Origin: Robertmurraya_A mangrovi
Lineage (GTDB): Bacteria; Bacillota; Bacilli; Bacillales; Cytobacillaceae
Length of the DNA stretch: 64,000 nt
NCBI RefSeq assembly: GCF_034427655.1
Contig: NZ_JAXOFX010000018.1
Span: 1 to 64,000 of the forward strand
Direction of reading: 5' to 3'
Shown piece by piece: positions 24,633-32,852 of this stretch (within the stretch, counting starts at the first letter, position 1; each line of letters starts with the position of its first letter). A program made the position numbers and the translations under genes. The notes below the pieces were generated by a model. It searched no databases and had not been told where the DNA came from. It saw only the letters and a list, made by a program, of their open reading frames with translations.

Positions 24633-25336
24633 TATTCCGTACCTGTTTCACCAAAACAATATCCGTAACCCCATATCGTTTTCAAATAGGCTGGATGTGA
24701 TGGATCGTCCTCAATTTTTTCTCTTAATCTGCGGATATGGACATCTACCGTTTTAGGATCTCCAAAATAATCGACTCCCCATATATCATCCAATAATTCA
24801 TCTCTCGTTAGGGGTTCATTTATTTTTTCAAAGAATAGTTTTATTAATTGAAATTCTCTTGCTGTGAGCTTTAGAAGTTTACCAGATTTATAAAATCTTT
24901 GAGTTTTCGTTTCTAAAATGTATGGACCTAGTTTCATTTTCTCCTGTTTGTTAGAATTGCTGCTGTTTGCTGTTCTCCTTAATATGGTGCGAACTCTTGC
25001 GACAAGCTCTAAAGGATTAAAAGGCTTAACGATATAGTCATCAGCCCCAAGTTCAAGCCCCATAATTTTATCCATATCTTGACCTCTAGCAGATAATATA
25101 ATAATAGGTAGGTTAGGATAGTCCTCTCTTAATCTAGAACAAATTTCAAAGCCATCCATATCTGGTAACATTAAATCTAATATGACTATGGAAGGTTCTT
25201 CATTTTTAACCAGTTGAAGGGCACTTTTCCCTTCTCCAGCTTCAAGTACTTCATAATTTGATCTTTGCAAATTAAAGCTGATTAATTTCCGTATAGGTAA
25301 TTCATCTTCAACTACTAATACTTTACCTGCTGACAT
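24632..25336 (-). CDS. OmpR/PhoB-family response regulator
   Basis: A 234-residue regulator. Receiver: VVEDELPIRK acidic pair, phosphoacceptor Asp in VILDLMLPDMDG (about residue 54), IILSARG and YIVKPFNP. Winged-helix domain (about 133-230): LTAREFQLIKLFFEK, LTRDELLDDIWG, KTVDVHIRRLREKIEDDP and TIWGYGY. First gene of a three-gene set with its kinase and a lipoprotein. Targets not evident. Confidence 0.92.
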   Translation of the reverse strand: MSAGKVLVVEDELPIRKLISFNLQRSNYEVLEAGEGKSALQLVKNEEPSIVILDLMLPDMDGFEICSRLREDYPNLPIIILSARGQDMDKIMGLELGADDYIVKPFNPLELVARVRTILRRTANSSNSNKQEKMKLGPYILETKTQRFYKSGKLLKLTAREFQLIKLFFEKINEPLTRDELLDDIWGVDYFGDPKTVDVHIRRLREKIEDDPSHPAYLKTIWGYGYCFGETGTE

Positions 25337-25450
25337 TTATTAAGACCTCACTATACTGTTAATTTTATTTTTTCCATGTACAAAAAACAGCATTTATCAT
25401 TAATTAGACGGAAATTAATGGTAATTAGTTTCGTTTATAAATAACAAAAA

Positions 25451-25474
25451 AAGCTAAGGTTTAGTCCTTAGCTT
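25451..25474 (-). terminator. terminator of rocB
   Basis: Perfect 9-bp stem AAGCTAAGG / CCTTAGCTT with a 6-nt loop, 10 nt after the rocB stop on the minus strand and followed by a T run. Confidence 0.9.
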
Positions 25475-25483
25475 AAGCTTAAT

Positions 25484-27139
25484 TTAATTCATTTTATTTA
25501 ATATGTTCATGGTTACGTTTCTGATTAATTTTGGGAGCACTTCAAAGGTATAGGGTTTGTATACTCTTTCGGTCCATTTATGGCCTGATTTTCCGTATAC
25601 TCCAAAGTTAATGGCCGGGATGCTTAGAAGGGTCATATCTTTTAAAGGTAAAGGAAATAACTGTTCCATTCCTGGGAAGTTTGCTATTAAAGATTGAATA
25701 TCTTCATCCGTACCATCAAAAGAGAGGAAACTACCATCTGATAAGTATGGAAAATATCTTCTTAATTTAAACTGCTCCCCTATCTCCTTGCTTAATTCTT
25801 TTTTTATTACATTATATAGTAACTGGTTTCTTTCTTTTTCTAGTTGAAGGAAATTAGCTGGTAAATATGGTGGTGCATAGAATAAAATTACCCTCGGCCT
25901 CTTCTCCGGATCAGCATTTTGAAGGGCTTCTACCATTTGGAATGCAACCATGCGATCATCTAAGATGTCCCTATTCGCTTCATTAAATGCCACATTCATG
26001 ATCTTTTTCGTTTCAATTCCAAGACCTTCTAAATAGGCAATATAATCCTCTAGAGAGATTACATCTACTTTAAAGTCTAACTCCCTTTCAGGTAAGTCAT
26101 TGGTCTGTCTGAATTTCTCATAATTATCGGCCTGTCTAATTTCTATGGAGCGACAAGTGTGTTTAGAAATAGATAACAAATCATCCATGACAGCCTTAGG
26201 TGATTTTTCGTAAACAAAATAATTAAAATAAACTTTGGCACTTACAGCTGTTTGAACGTCATAGCTTTTTTTATCATCCCTTAAGTAAAGGCAGCTTGGA
26301 GGAAGTACTAGCTCATCATCCAGCTGTTCAACCAACTTAAAATTTTGGCTGATTTCTCTAACTAGCTCTGAACCAATAAGTGTAGGGTCAATAGCTGTTA
26401 GGCTGTCCCCAACATGTGCCTCCCTTCCAAAGATATAAAAGCACGGAAGTAATTTACCTGCTGTTCCTGTATAAATGTACTTCATTTCATCATGGTCAAA
26501 GAGAGGTGAGATAAAATCATTGTTAATGGCTGTTATGTATTCTAGATTTAAATGTTCTTTTAGCCTAATGAGTTCCTTTAAAGCCGAACGAATGCCAGTG
26601 TGTTGGCTTTCTTCATCCGGATTAAACATAATCAATATATTCCCCTTTAATTCCTCTAAATTCTCCGTAAAATAAAGTGCATTGACTAAATGTACGGCAA
26701 TGCCACTCTGCATATCTAGAGAACCTCTACCAAATAACCAGTCACCTGATTTGGCATCTTTTTGAACCTCTTCATCTCCTTCATAAGTAGAAAAATAGTC
26801 TTGCAACTCATCTGGTTTATGTGCAATAGACTGAATGGGACCAAAATCTTCCGTACCAACTGTATCTAAATGAGCAAAATATATAATCGTTTCGGCTGTA
26901 TGTTCCTTACCTTTAATAAAGGCAAAAACATTCTCTCTACCAAGTTCATCCCCAATGTTCTTTTTCCAAACTTGTTCAGGGTTAGTCTGAAAATAAGGAA
27001 AGGATTGAAGCACCTCAAATAACCAATTTGCTTTAAGAGTTTCTCCTTTTGTTCCGTTATAGCTTTCTATTTCTATTAGCTTACGAGTTAGAAATTCAAC
27101 TTGTCTTTCTGTTGTTAAATGCTGTAATTCTGAGTACAT
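25484..27139 (-). CDS. rocB: M20-family peptidase, arginine utilisation protein RocB
   Basis: A 551-residue zinc peptidase of the M20 family. Metal-ligand motifs: FAHLDTVG (about residue 92), GRGSLDMQSG with the bridging Asp (about 137) and the catalytic glutamates in NPDEESQHTG (about 175). Length and overall sequence match RocB, an arginine-catabolism-associated protein of unknown exact reaction in Bacillus. No other roc gene is adjacent here. The gene stands alone with its own terminator. Confidence 0.78.
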   Translation of the reverse strand: MYSELQHLTTERQVEFLTRKLIEIESYNGTKGETLKANWLFEVLQSFPYFQTNPEQVWKKNIGDELGRENVFAFIKGKEHTAETIIYFAHLDTVGTEDFGPIQSIAHKPDELQDYFSTYEGDEEVQKDAKSGDWLFGRGSLDMQSGIAVHLVNALYFTENLEELKGNILIMFNPDEESQHTGIRSALKELIRLKEHLNLEYITAINNDFISPLFDHDEMKYIYTGTAGKLLPCFYIFGREAHVGDSLTAIDPTLIGSELVREISQNFKLVEQLDDELVLPPSCLYLRDDKKSYDVQTAVSAKVYFNYFVYEKSPKAVMDDLLSISKHTCRSIEIRQADNYEKFRQTNDLPERELDFKVDVISLEDYIAYLEGLGIETKKIMNVAFNEANRDILDDRMVAFQMVEALQNADPEKRPRVILFYAPPYLPANFLQLEKERNQLLYNVIKKELSKEIGEQFKLRRYFPYLSDGSFLSFDGTDEDIQSLIANFPGMEQLFPLPLKDMTLLSIPAINFGVYGKSGHKWTERVYKPYTFEVLPKLIRNVTMNILNKMN

Positions 27140-27297
27140 ATATTTCTCCTATTTTGTTATGTAAATTTTTTTTGTTTAAACTTTGATAAATACAAAATCC
27201 AGAAACATACTATAGGTTGAATACACAAAATATATCCCTAAAATTTGTAAAAATAAAACTACTATTTATAAACTTTGTAGAAATCTTGAAAAAACAC

Positions 27298-27348
27298 TTG
27301 AAAAATGTCGAAAAAACGAATAATATTTAGTTTGTGCTTTTTATTCGT
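27298..27348 (+). promoter_or_regulatory. promoter with PurBox-like operator for the purine permease
   Basis: TTGAAA (27298-27303) and TAATAT (27321-27326) are exactly 17 nt apart. An 8-bp inverted repeat ACGAATAA / TTATTCGT (27316-27323 and 27341-27348, 17-nt spacer) overlaps the -10. The left half AAAAACGAATAAT matches 11 of 13 positions of the PurR PurBox AWWWCCGAACWWT, and spaced inverted PurBoxes are typical. No purine riboswitch is seen. Confidence 0.65.
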
Positions 27349-27368
27349 TCGCCTTTTGGAGGTATCAG

Positions 27369-28670
27369 ATGTTTAAACTACAAGAAAATCAAACAAATGT
27401 AAAAACGGAAATCTTAGCTGGTATAACTACCTTTTTAACAATGGTTTATATTGTAATTGTTAACCCTATTATTTTATCAGATGCAGGTGTTCCTTTTGAA
27501 CAAGTATTTACAGCTACTATTATTGCTGCAGTAGTTGGAACACTTTGGATGGCTCTTGCTGCCAACTATCCAATCGCTGTTGCCCCAGGAATGGGACTGA
27601 ATGCTTACTTTGCTTATTCGGTGGTAGGAACTCACGGAAATATTACCTATCAGACTGCATTTGCTGCAGTATTTATCTCAGGTATTATATTTATTATTCT
27701 TTCATTAACACCGTTTCGTAAAAAGTTGATTGAAGCCATTCCTGAAAATTTAAAGCATGGTATTACTGCTGGGATTGGACTTTTTATTGCTTTTATTGGT
27801 TTAAGATTAACAGGAATTATTACTTCACATCCAACGAACTTAGTCGGTCTTGGTGATCTTCACTCACCATCTGCTTTTCTAGCATTAATTGGTCTGGCAA
27901 TTACATTGATACTAATGACCCTTAAAGTAAATGGAGCCATGTTCATTGGAATGATCGCAACTGGAGCAATCGCATTCTTTACCGGTCAATTATCTTTTGA
28001 TGAAGGGTTTGTTTCTTTACCTAAATTACCTGAAGGCTTAATGGTGGTTAATCCAATTACAGCACTAGGTGATGTAATTCAACACGGATTATACGCAGTA
28101 GTATTCTCATTTTTATTAGTTACTATCTTTGATACAACAGGTACGATGATCGGGGTAGCTCAACAAGCTGGGCTGATGAAGGGTAAAACAATGCCTCGTG
28201 CACGTCAAGCGTTACTTGCGGACTCTATTGCTAAAACTGTCGGAGCAATGGTTGGGACAAGCCCAACTTCAGCTTACATTGAATCATCAGCAGGTGTAGC
28301 TGCAGGTGGTCGTACTGGTTTAACAACAGTAACGGTTTCGATTTTATTTATCATCTCAGCATTTTTCGGTCCACTTGTTGGAGCTGTATCAGGGATATCA
28401 GCTATTACCGCTCCTGCATTAATTATCGTAGGAAGTTTAATGATGGGAAGTATTTCTCATATTAAATGGGACGAATTAGATGAAGCATTCCCTGCATTCC
28501 TTATTATCTTAAGTATGCCGTTAACATCAAGTATTGCAACAGGAATTGCATTAGGATTCATCTCTTACCCAATTATGAAGATTGTAAAAGGAAAATGGCG
28601 TGAAGTGCATCCATTAGTTTACTTATTCGCTGTATTGTTCTTTTACCAAATTGCATTTTTACCACATTGA
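27369..28670 (+). CDS. pbuO: guanine/hypoxanthine permease (NCS2, AzgA type)
   Basis: A 433-residue polytopic purine transporter of the AzgA branch. Marks: ILAGITTFLTMVYIVIVNP at the N-terminus, VAPGMGLNAYFAY (about 75), ITAGIGLFIAFIGL (about 137), the signature LVTIFDTTGTMIGVA (about 255) and GTSPTSAYIESSAGVAAGGRTGLT (about 300-325). About 12 membrane segments are visible. A PurBox-like operator without a purine riboswitch fits my memory of pbuO better than pbuG. GGAGG precedes the ATG. Confidence 0.85.
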   Translation: MFKLQENQTNVKTEILAGITTFLTMVYIVIVNPIILSDAGVPFEQVFTATIIAAVVGTLWMALAANYPIAVAPGMGLNAYFAYSVVGTHGNITYQTAFAAVFISGIIFIILSLTPFRKKLIEAIPENLKHGITAGIGLFIAFIGLRLTGIITSHPTNLVGLGDLHSPSAFLALIGLAITLILMTLKVNGAMFIGMIATGAIAFFTGQLSFDEGFVSLPKLPEGLMVVNPITALGDVIQHGLYAVVFSFLLVTIFDTTGTMIGVAQQAGLMKGKTMPRARQALLADSIAKTVGAMVGTSPTSAYIESSAGVAAGGRTGLTTVTVSILFIISAFFGPLVGAVSGISAITAPALIIVGSLMMGSISHIKWDELDEAFPAFLIILSMPLTSSIATGIALGFISYPIMKIVKGKWREVHPLVYLFAVLFFYQIAFLPH

Positions 28671-28674
28671 TGTT

Positions 28675-28707
28675 AAAGCTGGCTCTCTGATGAGACCCAG
28701 CTTTTTT
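28675..28707 (+). terminator. terminator of the purine permease gene
   Basis: Stem AAAGCTGG / CCAGCTTT with an inner CTC/GAG pairing, followed by seven Ts. Confidence 0.88.
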
Positions 28708-28776
28708 TGTCATAATCACTTCTAAATCCTTGTCCATTTCATATTTATATACCAGTAGACAAGTTAGGGTGATGTT

Positions 28777-29352
28777 ATGTTAGAGAAATTACTTGCTATG
28801 ATTGTTGGAAGCTTTATTATTGCAGTAGGTATTAACGGCTTTATTATTCCACACCACCTATTAGATGGAGGAATAATTGGAATTGGGCTTATTATTCATT
28901 ACTACTATGAACTCCCAACTGGTGTTAGCATGATTATTCTTAGTATTCCACTGTATTGCCTGGCTTGGTTTTATGAGAAAAAGTATTTTTTCTATAGCTT
29001 GCAAGGTCTTTTAGTTTCTTCTATCCTCATTGATTTATTGTCTTTTTTAAGTAATCGATTTGAACTAACCATCTTACCTAGTGCTGTTATTGGCGGACTC
29101 CTTGTTGGCTGTGGAATAGGTTTAATGCTTAGATATGAAACCAGCACAGGTGGAACGGACTTATTAGCCCAACTGCTTTCAAAGGTTGTATCCTTAAATG
29201 TTGGAATGATCATCTTCATTATTGATGGTATCGTTATTCTTTGCGGTTTAAAACTAGTTGGCTTAGAAAAATTTATGTATTCATTTATCACGATTATTTT
29301 TGTTGGTTTAATGACAACTTTCACACTTACTAGAAAAACTGAACTACAGTAA
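28777..29352 (+). CDS. short YitT/DUF161 membrane protein
   Basis: A 191-residue membrane protein with five or six hydrophobic segments. IVGSFIIAVGINGFIIPHHLLDGGIIGIGLI and the LRYETSTGGTDLLAQLLSK block mark the YitT (DUF161) family. Typical YitT proteins are about 280 residues with a C-terminal soluble DUF2179 domain; that domain is absent and the frame ends cleanly at a terminator, so this is a short variant. Function unknown. Confidence 0.8.
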   Translation: MLEKLLAMIVGSFIIAVGINGFIIPHHLLDGGIIGIGLIIHYYYELPTGVSMIILSIPLYCLAWFYEKKYFFYSLQGLLVSSILIDLLSFLSNRFELTILPSAVIGGLLVGCGIGLMLRYETSTGGTDLLAQLLSKVVSLNVGMIIFIIDGIVILCGLKLVGLEKFMYSFITIIFVGLMTTFTLTRKTELQ

Positions 29353-29353
29353 A

Positions 29354-29387
29354 ACAGATACAATCTAATATCTTGTATCTGTTTTTT
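29354..29387 (+). terminator. terminator of the YitT-type gene
   Basis: Perfect 10-bp stem ACAGATACAA / TTGTATCTGT with a T run; it also faces the convergent kinase-like gene. Confidence 0.9.
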
Positions 29388-29419
29388 ATTAGTTATACAG
29401 TGAAGTCAACAGAAACATT

Positions 29420-30292
29420 TTAGAAAAATGCCTTATAAAAAGTGAATTGATATTGATATTGTTTGGATGACTCATGAACGATAAAAGTGGCTCGAAGCTT
29501 TGACAACCTTTTTCTCCAGTTACTGTCTTCTATTGAACTGTTTGATAGGAATGTTTTACCTTCACCGTTGATAGTAATGTCAATCTCAGCATCTGACTCC
29601 CGAAAAATGATGCTTAATTCACTAGTTTTTGAGTTTTCCATTAATTCATGAAAAAAGTCCTGACCTAGCCTAAAAAGCTGAATTTCCACTTGAATAGGGA
29701 ATCGTTCAATATCTCCTTTCACTTTGTATGGAATATTGAACATTTTCTTTTGGCTAAGATAAGCTAAATAGGATTTAACCGTTGCTACTAGTCCTAAATC
29801 TTCTAAAATTAATGGATAGATTTCAAATGCTGAATCCTTGACCTTTTTGATTGTCTCATCTACTATTACTGATAAATTTGTTAATTGGTTTTTAATTTCA
29901 TCTCGAAATTGGAGCTCTTGTAATTTATATAAACTTAAATATAAACTAAACAGAGTTTGACCAATGGTATGGAAAATTTCTTCCGAGATCTGCTTTTTAT
30001 AATGTTCTTTTACATTTAATTCTATCGAATCAAAGTCAATCTCAGTAATAGGTATGAATACCTTCGATAAGGTCAACTGTTGTTCCTTTGTTTGATGGAT
30101 AATATCCTTAAGCACATCACTAACAAGATTGAGCTGTTTACAACTTCTACGAATTTTTTCTGCCTCGTAACCTTGACCTTCTTTTAGATAATCTAATATA
30201 TACTGAATTTGCAATAATATTTTCTCGTTTAATGAGACAGCGTCTTTTAAGTAATTATTAATTAAATCTACTTCAATAAGGTTCATTCCCAT
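29420..30292 (-). CDS. degenerate NarL-type histidine kinase-like protein
   Basis: A 290-residue soluble protein resembling a HisKA_3/ATPase core without a sensor. The segment EEIFHTIGQTLFSLYLSL aligns with RELHDGIGQALYSILVSL of the neighbouring intact kinase, but the phosphoacceptor His position holds Phe. The glycine boxes of the ATPase are eroded (INGEGKTF in place of the neighbour's DDGDGF, and no GIGLYSMKER equivalent). It is therefore probably catalytically inactive and may bind or titrate a partner. AGGGGGAG lies 8 nt before the ATG at 30292; a 10-codon upstream extension is unlikely. A tandem TAGGG operator lies upstream. Confidence 0.7.
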   Translation of the reverse strand: MGMNLIEVDLINNYLKDAVSLNEKILLQIQYILDYLKEGQGYEAEKIRRSCKQLNLVSDVLKDIIHQTKEQQLTLSKVFIPITEIDFDSIELNVKEHYKKQISEEIFHTIGQTLFSLYLSLYKLQELQFRDEIKNQLTNLSVIVDETIKKVKDSAFEIYPLILEDLGLVATVKSYLAYLSQKKMFNIPYKVKGDIERFPIQVEIQLFRLGQDFFHELMENSKTSELSIIFRESDAEIDITINGEGKTFLSNSSIEDSNWRKRLSKLRATFIVHESSKQYQYQFTFYKAFF

Positions 30293-30350
30293 GTGGGTCT
30301 CTCCCCCTTCCACTATACTCATTATTGTACTTATATTTGTTTTTTTCTAA

Positions 30351-30392
30351 TATAGGGGGATTCCCTATCGTATGAGGAGAAATCCCCTATCC
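30351..30392 (-). promoter_or_regulatory. tandem TAGGG operator upstream of the degenerate kinase
   Basis: On the minus strand a TAGGG half-site is followed exactly 22 nt later by the palindrome TAGGG-AATCC-CCCTA (30353-30367) and TATA. The same layout recurs at 36141-36182. It resembles the NreC operator as I recall it (TAGGG-N4-CCCTA). It ends 58 bp before the start codon. Confidence 0.65.
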
Positions 30393-30440
30393 TTTTCGTT
30401 ACAGCCATCAAAATGCTTAATCGAAATAGACAGAAAAGAA

Positions 30441-30467
30441 AAGAACCTCATTAATTTTGAGGTTCTT
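30441..30467 (-). terminator. terminator overlapping the MASE3 kinase stop codon
   Basis: Perfect 10-bp stem AAGAACCTCA / TGAGGTTCTT with a 7-nt loop. It spans the stop codon at 30451-30453 and is followed on the minus strand by TTTTCTTTTC. It separates the kinase from the degenerate kinase gene. Confidence 0.8.
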
Positions 30468-31986
30468 CTGCATATTGAATCGGGATTTCAACTTCTATGA
30501 TTGTCCCTTTGTTAATTTCTGAATGAACGAAGAATTGCCCACTTAGTAATTGAGCACGCTCTTTCATACTGTATAAGCCTATTCCTTTACCCTCTTTATT
30601 CAAGACTTCTTTAATATCAAATCCATCTCCATCGTCTTCTACATACAAAATTAAATTGTCATCTTCCACTCTTAGTTCAACTTCAATTGTAGTTGCTTTT
30701 GCATATTTTGCGATATTATTAAGTGATTCTTGATAAATTCGATAAATGGCTGTTTCAATTTCAGGCAGCAGCCGTTTTGATACTTTTTCTGCTTTTAAAT
30801 TTATTTTTATCTGATGTGTCTGTTCAAACTGATCTTTAAATGATTTCATCGCAGGCAACAAGCCTAAATCATCTAATGCACTCGGTCGCAATTGGGTTGC
30901 AATCCTTTTTACTTCTTCCATGGATTCACCCGTCATTTGCTCAATTAATTGAAGCTCTTCCTTTAGGTGTTCACTTTCTTTACGTTTCCGAATCATTTTT
31001 AAAGACACTAATATACTGTATAACGCTTGACCAATACCGTCATGTAATTCCCTAGATACCCTTTTTCTTTCTTCTTCTTGTGCCTGAATCACTAAAGTAG
31101 ATAGTTTTTTTTCATTTTCAATTAACTTAGTTTCAGCTTCTTTCCACTTCGTTTGGGCACGTTCTTTTTCTACAAATATTTCTTCAAACTGAGGAAAGAA
31201 AATTCCTTTCATCAAATAAAAGTATCCTAGTACTTTATAGATATGTCCAAGGAGATTCATCATGCTATGAACATTATTATATAAGGTGAAAACTAACTCC
31301 CCTAATAATAGAAAAACTAGTCCACCAACAACCACTAACATGTCTTCCTTCTTTGTAATGACATACTTCTTAATAATTAATACCATAGTTATGAGATGAA
31401 ACACACTAATGACATATTCTAACAAAACCTTAAATGGTGTTACCCCTTGGCCCTCAATAAGTAGAACTGGTAATTTTTCAGGGATGCTAACAACACCCGT
31501 TATGATCATTCCTGTTATGATAGAAGCACTTAGAAACAATAGATTCTTATCTGTGTTCCTTATAGTAGAGTCCTTTTTACGAGAAAATACAAATGCTAAG
31601 CCTATGCTCTCTATTAGTCTCGCAATGATCCAAAACCAAGTTGCCTTTGAAAGAGTATTAGCATCCTGGAAAAATGGCATTCCTTTATATAATAAGGTGT
31701 GAGCTAAATCAAATGCACCAACTTGAAAGAACAAAATACTTACAAAAAGCCTATGCTTAGAGGGTGCATGCTTAAACGTTAACCATCCCTGAAAGAATAT
31801 AATGAATGAAACGAAGATGCTAAAAAACTCTAAAATGGTATGTAAGATTAAAAAATGAGGATGGGTATTTTCTAGATAAGAATGACTCAATCCTTGAATG
31901 ATTAAAAATAATAAAACAGCTGTAATGGCTAGTATAACCGTGTTTTTTTCAAGCTTGTTCAGCTTATTAATACTCTCCAGTAACAT
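30451..31986 (-). CDS. MASE3-domain sensor histidine kinase (NarX/DegS type)
   Basis: A 511-residue kinase. The N-terminal half (about 15-265) has about eight membrane segments of the MASE3 sensor type (FFSIFVSFIIFFQGWLTF, FDLAHTLLYKGMPFF, ATWFWIIARLIESIGLAFV). A short coiled coil leads to HisKA_3 with RKRVSRELHDGIGQALYSILVSLK (phosphoacceptor His in ELHDG) and an ATPase domain with NNIAKYAKAT, DDGDGFDIKE and GIGLYSMKERAQLLSG. GGGAG lies before the ATG at 31986; an upstream TTG frame starts within that site. Partner of the NarL-type regulator just upstream. Ligand unknown. Confidence 0.9.
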   Translation of the reverse strand: MLLESINKLNKLEKNTVILAITAVLLFLIIQGLSHSYLENTHPHFLILHTILEFFSIFVSFIIFFQGWLTFKHAPSKHRLFVSILFFQVGAFDLAHTLLYKGMPFFQDANTLSKATWFWIIARLIESIGLAFVFSRKKDSTIRNTDKNLLFLSASIITGMIITGVVSIPEKLPVLLIEGQGVTPFKVLLEYVISVFHLITMVLIIKKYVITKKEDMLVVVGGLVFLLLGELVFTLYNNVHSMMNLLGHIYKVLGYFYLMKGIFFPQFEEIFVEKERAQTKWKEAETKLIENEKKLSTLVIQAQEEERKRVSRELHDGIGQALYSILVSLKMIRKRKESEHLKEELQLIEQMTGESMEEVKRIATQLRPSALDDLGLLPAMKSFKDQFEQTHQIKINLKAEKVSKRLLPEIETAIYRIYQESLNNIAKYAKATTIEVELRVEDDNLILYVEDDGDGFDIKEVLNKEGKGIGLYSMKERAQLLSGQFFVHSEINKGTIIEVEIPIQYAEEPQN

Positions 31987-32025
31987 TCTCTTCTCCCTCA
32001 AAAATTTAATGAGATTTCATTCACT

Positions 32026-32047
32026 AAAAAAAGAGTAGAGTCTACTC
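32026..32047 (-). terminator. attenuating hairpin between regulator and kinase
   Basis: On the minus strand GAGTAG-ACT-CTACTC followed by seven Ts. The left arm contains the regulator stop codon (GAG TAG). A 6-bp stem is short, so partial termination is more likely than complete. Confidence 0.5.
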
Positions 32048-32695
32048 AAAGTCAAGTAACCCATGTTTTAGTGCGTACTTAACTAATTCTGGTCTCGTTC
32101 TTAAATTTAATTTTTCCATGATTTTAGATTTGTGCGCCTCTATTGTCTTTACTGAAAGATACAAGGTCTCAGCGACTTCCTTATTGGAGTAACCTTTAGC
32201 AAGCATAGACAAAACTTCTTCCTCTCTAGAAGTTAATAACGCGGTTCCGTCCTCAACTAGTCCAGATGCAATTTGATCTAAGTAGCTTTCAATTAGTAAT
32301 TTTGTTGCTTTAGGATATAAATAAGCTTCACCACCAAATACTGTTCGTATCGCTGTTACTAAATCCATATCCTCAGCACTTTTTAAGATATAACCAGAAG
32401 CCCCTGCCTGCAAGACTCGAAATATATATTCTTTGTCATCGTGCATTGTTAACACAATAATGTGAACTTCAGGACAAAGCTCTTTAAGTTGTTTTGTTGC
32501 AAATAGCCCATTTTTTCCTGGAGGCATATTTAGATCCATAACGACAACATCAGGTTTCAGTTCAGTTGTTTTTTGAACGACCTCTTCACCATCCATTGCT
32601 GTAGCAATAACCTTCATATCTCCTTGACTATTGATTAGCATAGTGATTCCCGAACGAACAATAGCATGATCATCAGCAATTATTACACGTATCAT
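32042..32695 (-). CDS. NarL/LuxR-family response regulator
   Basis: A 217-residue regulator. Receiver: IADDHAIVRSGI, phosphoacceptor Asp in VVMDLNMPPGKNG (about residue 54), IIVLTMHDD and YILKSAED. LuxR helix-turn-helix (about 150-215): LTSREEEVLSMLAKGYSNKEVAE and SVKTIEAHKSKIMEKLNL. It is the first gene of a pair with the MASE3 kinase, 55 nt downstream. It is one of two regulators in the window that could bind the TAGGG-N5-CCCTA sites; the other is YhcZ. Confidence 0.92.
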   Translation of the reverse strand: MIRVIIADDHAIVRSGITMLINSQGDMKVIATAMDGEEVVQKTTELKPDVVVMDLNMPPGKNGLFATKQLKELCPEVHIIVLTMHDDKEYIFRVLQAGASGYILKSAEDMDLVTAIRTVFGGEAYLYPKATKLLIESYLDQIASGLVEDGTALLTSREEEVLSMLAKGYSNKEVAETLYLSVKTIEAHKSKIMEKLNLRTRPELVKYALKHGLLDFE

Positions 32696-32711
32696 ATTCC
32701 GTCCCCTTTAT

Positions 32712-32741
32712 CCTAGGTAAATGTTACTATTTTACCCCTAG
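32712..32741. promoter_or_regulatory. imperfect inverted repeat upstream of the NarL-type regulator
   Basis: CTAGGTAAAT and ATTTTACCCCTAG face each other around a 6-nt spacer, 17-46 bp upstream of the regulator start. It includes an ACCCCTA half-site akin to the TAGGG motif, so it may be an autoregulatory operator. Confidence 0.35.
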
Positions 32742-32826
32742 TATATCAGAATATATTAGTTTAAAAGTTACTATTTAATTTGAAATTATTAATACTTTGC
32801 AACACTTTTAAAATTTATTTACAAAA

Positions 32827-32850
32827 AAATCGACCTCTTTGGGCCGATTT
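32827..32850 (-). terminator. terminator of the aldo/keto reductase gene
   Basis: Stem AAATCG / CGATTT extended by imperfect CC/GG pairing, followed on the minus strand by a T run, just past the stop. Confidence 0.75.
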
Positions 32851-32852
32851 CT

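Noticed and set aside
27140..27297. Purine riboswitch upstream of the purine permease gene
   Set aside because: The conserved J2/3 and P2/P3 loop sequences of purine riboswitches are not present; the control signal seen is a PurBox-like repeat.
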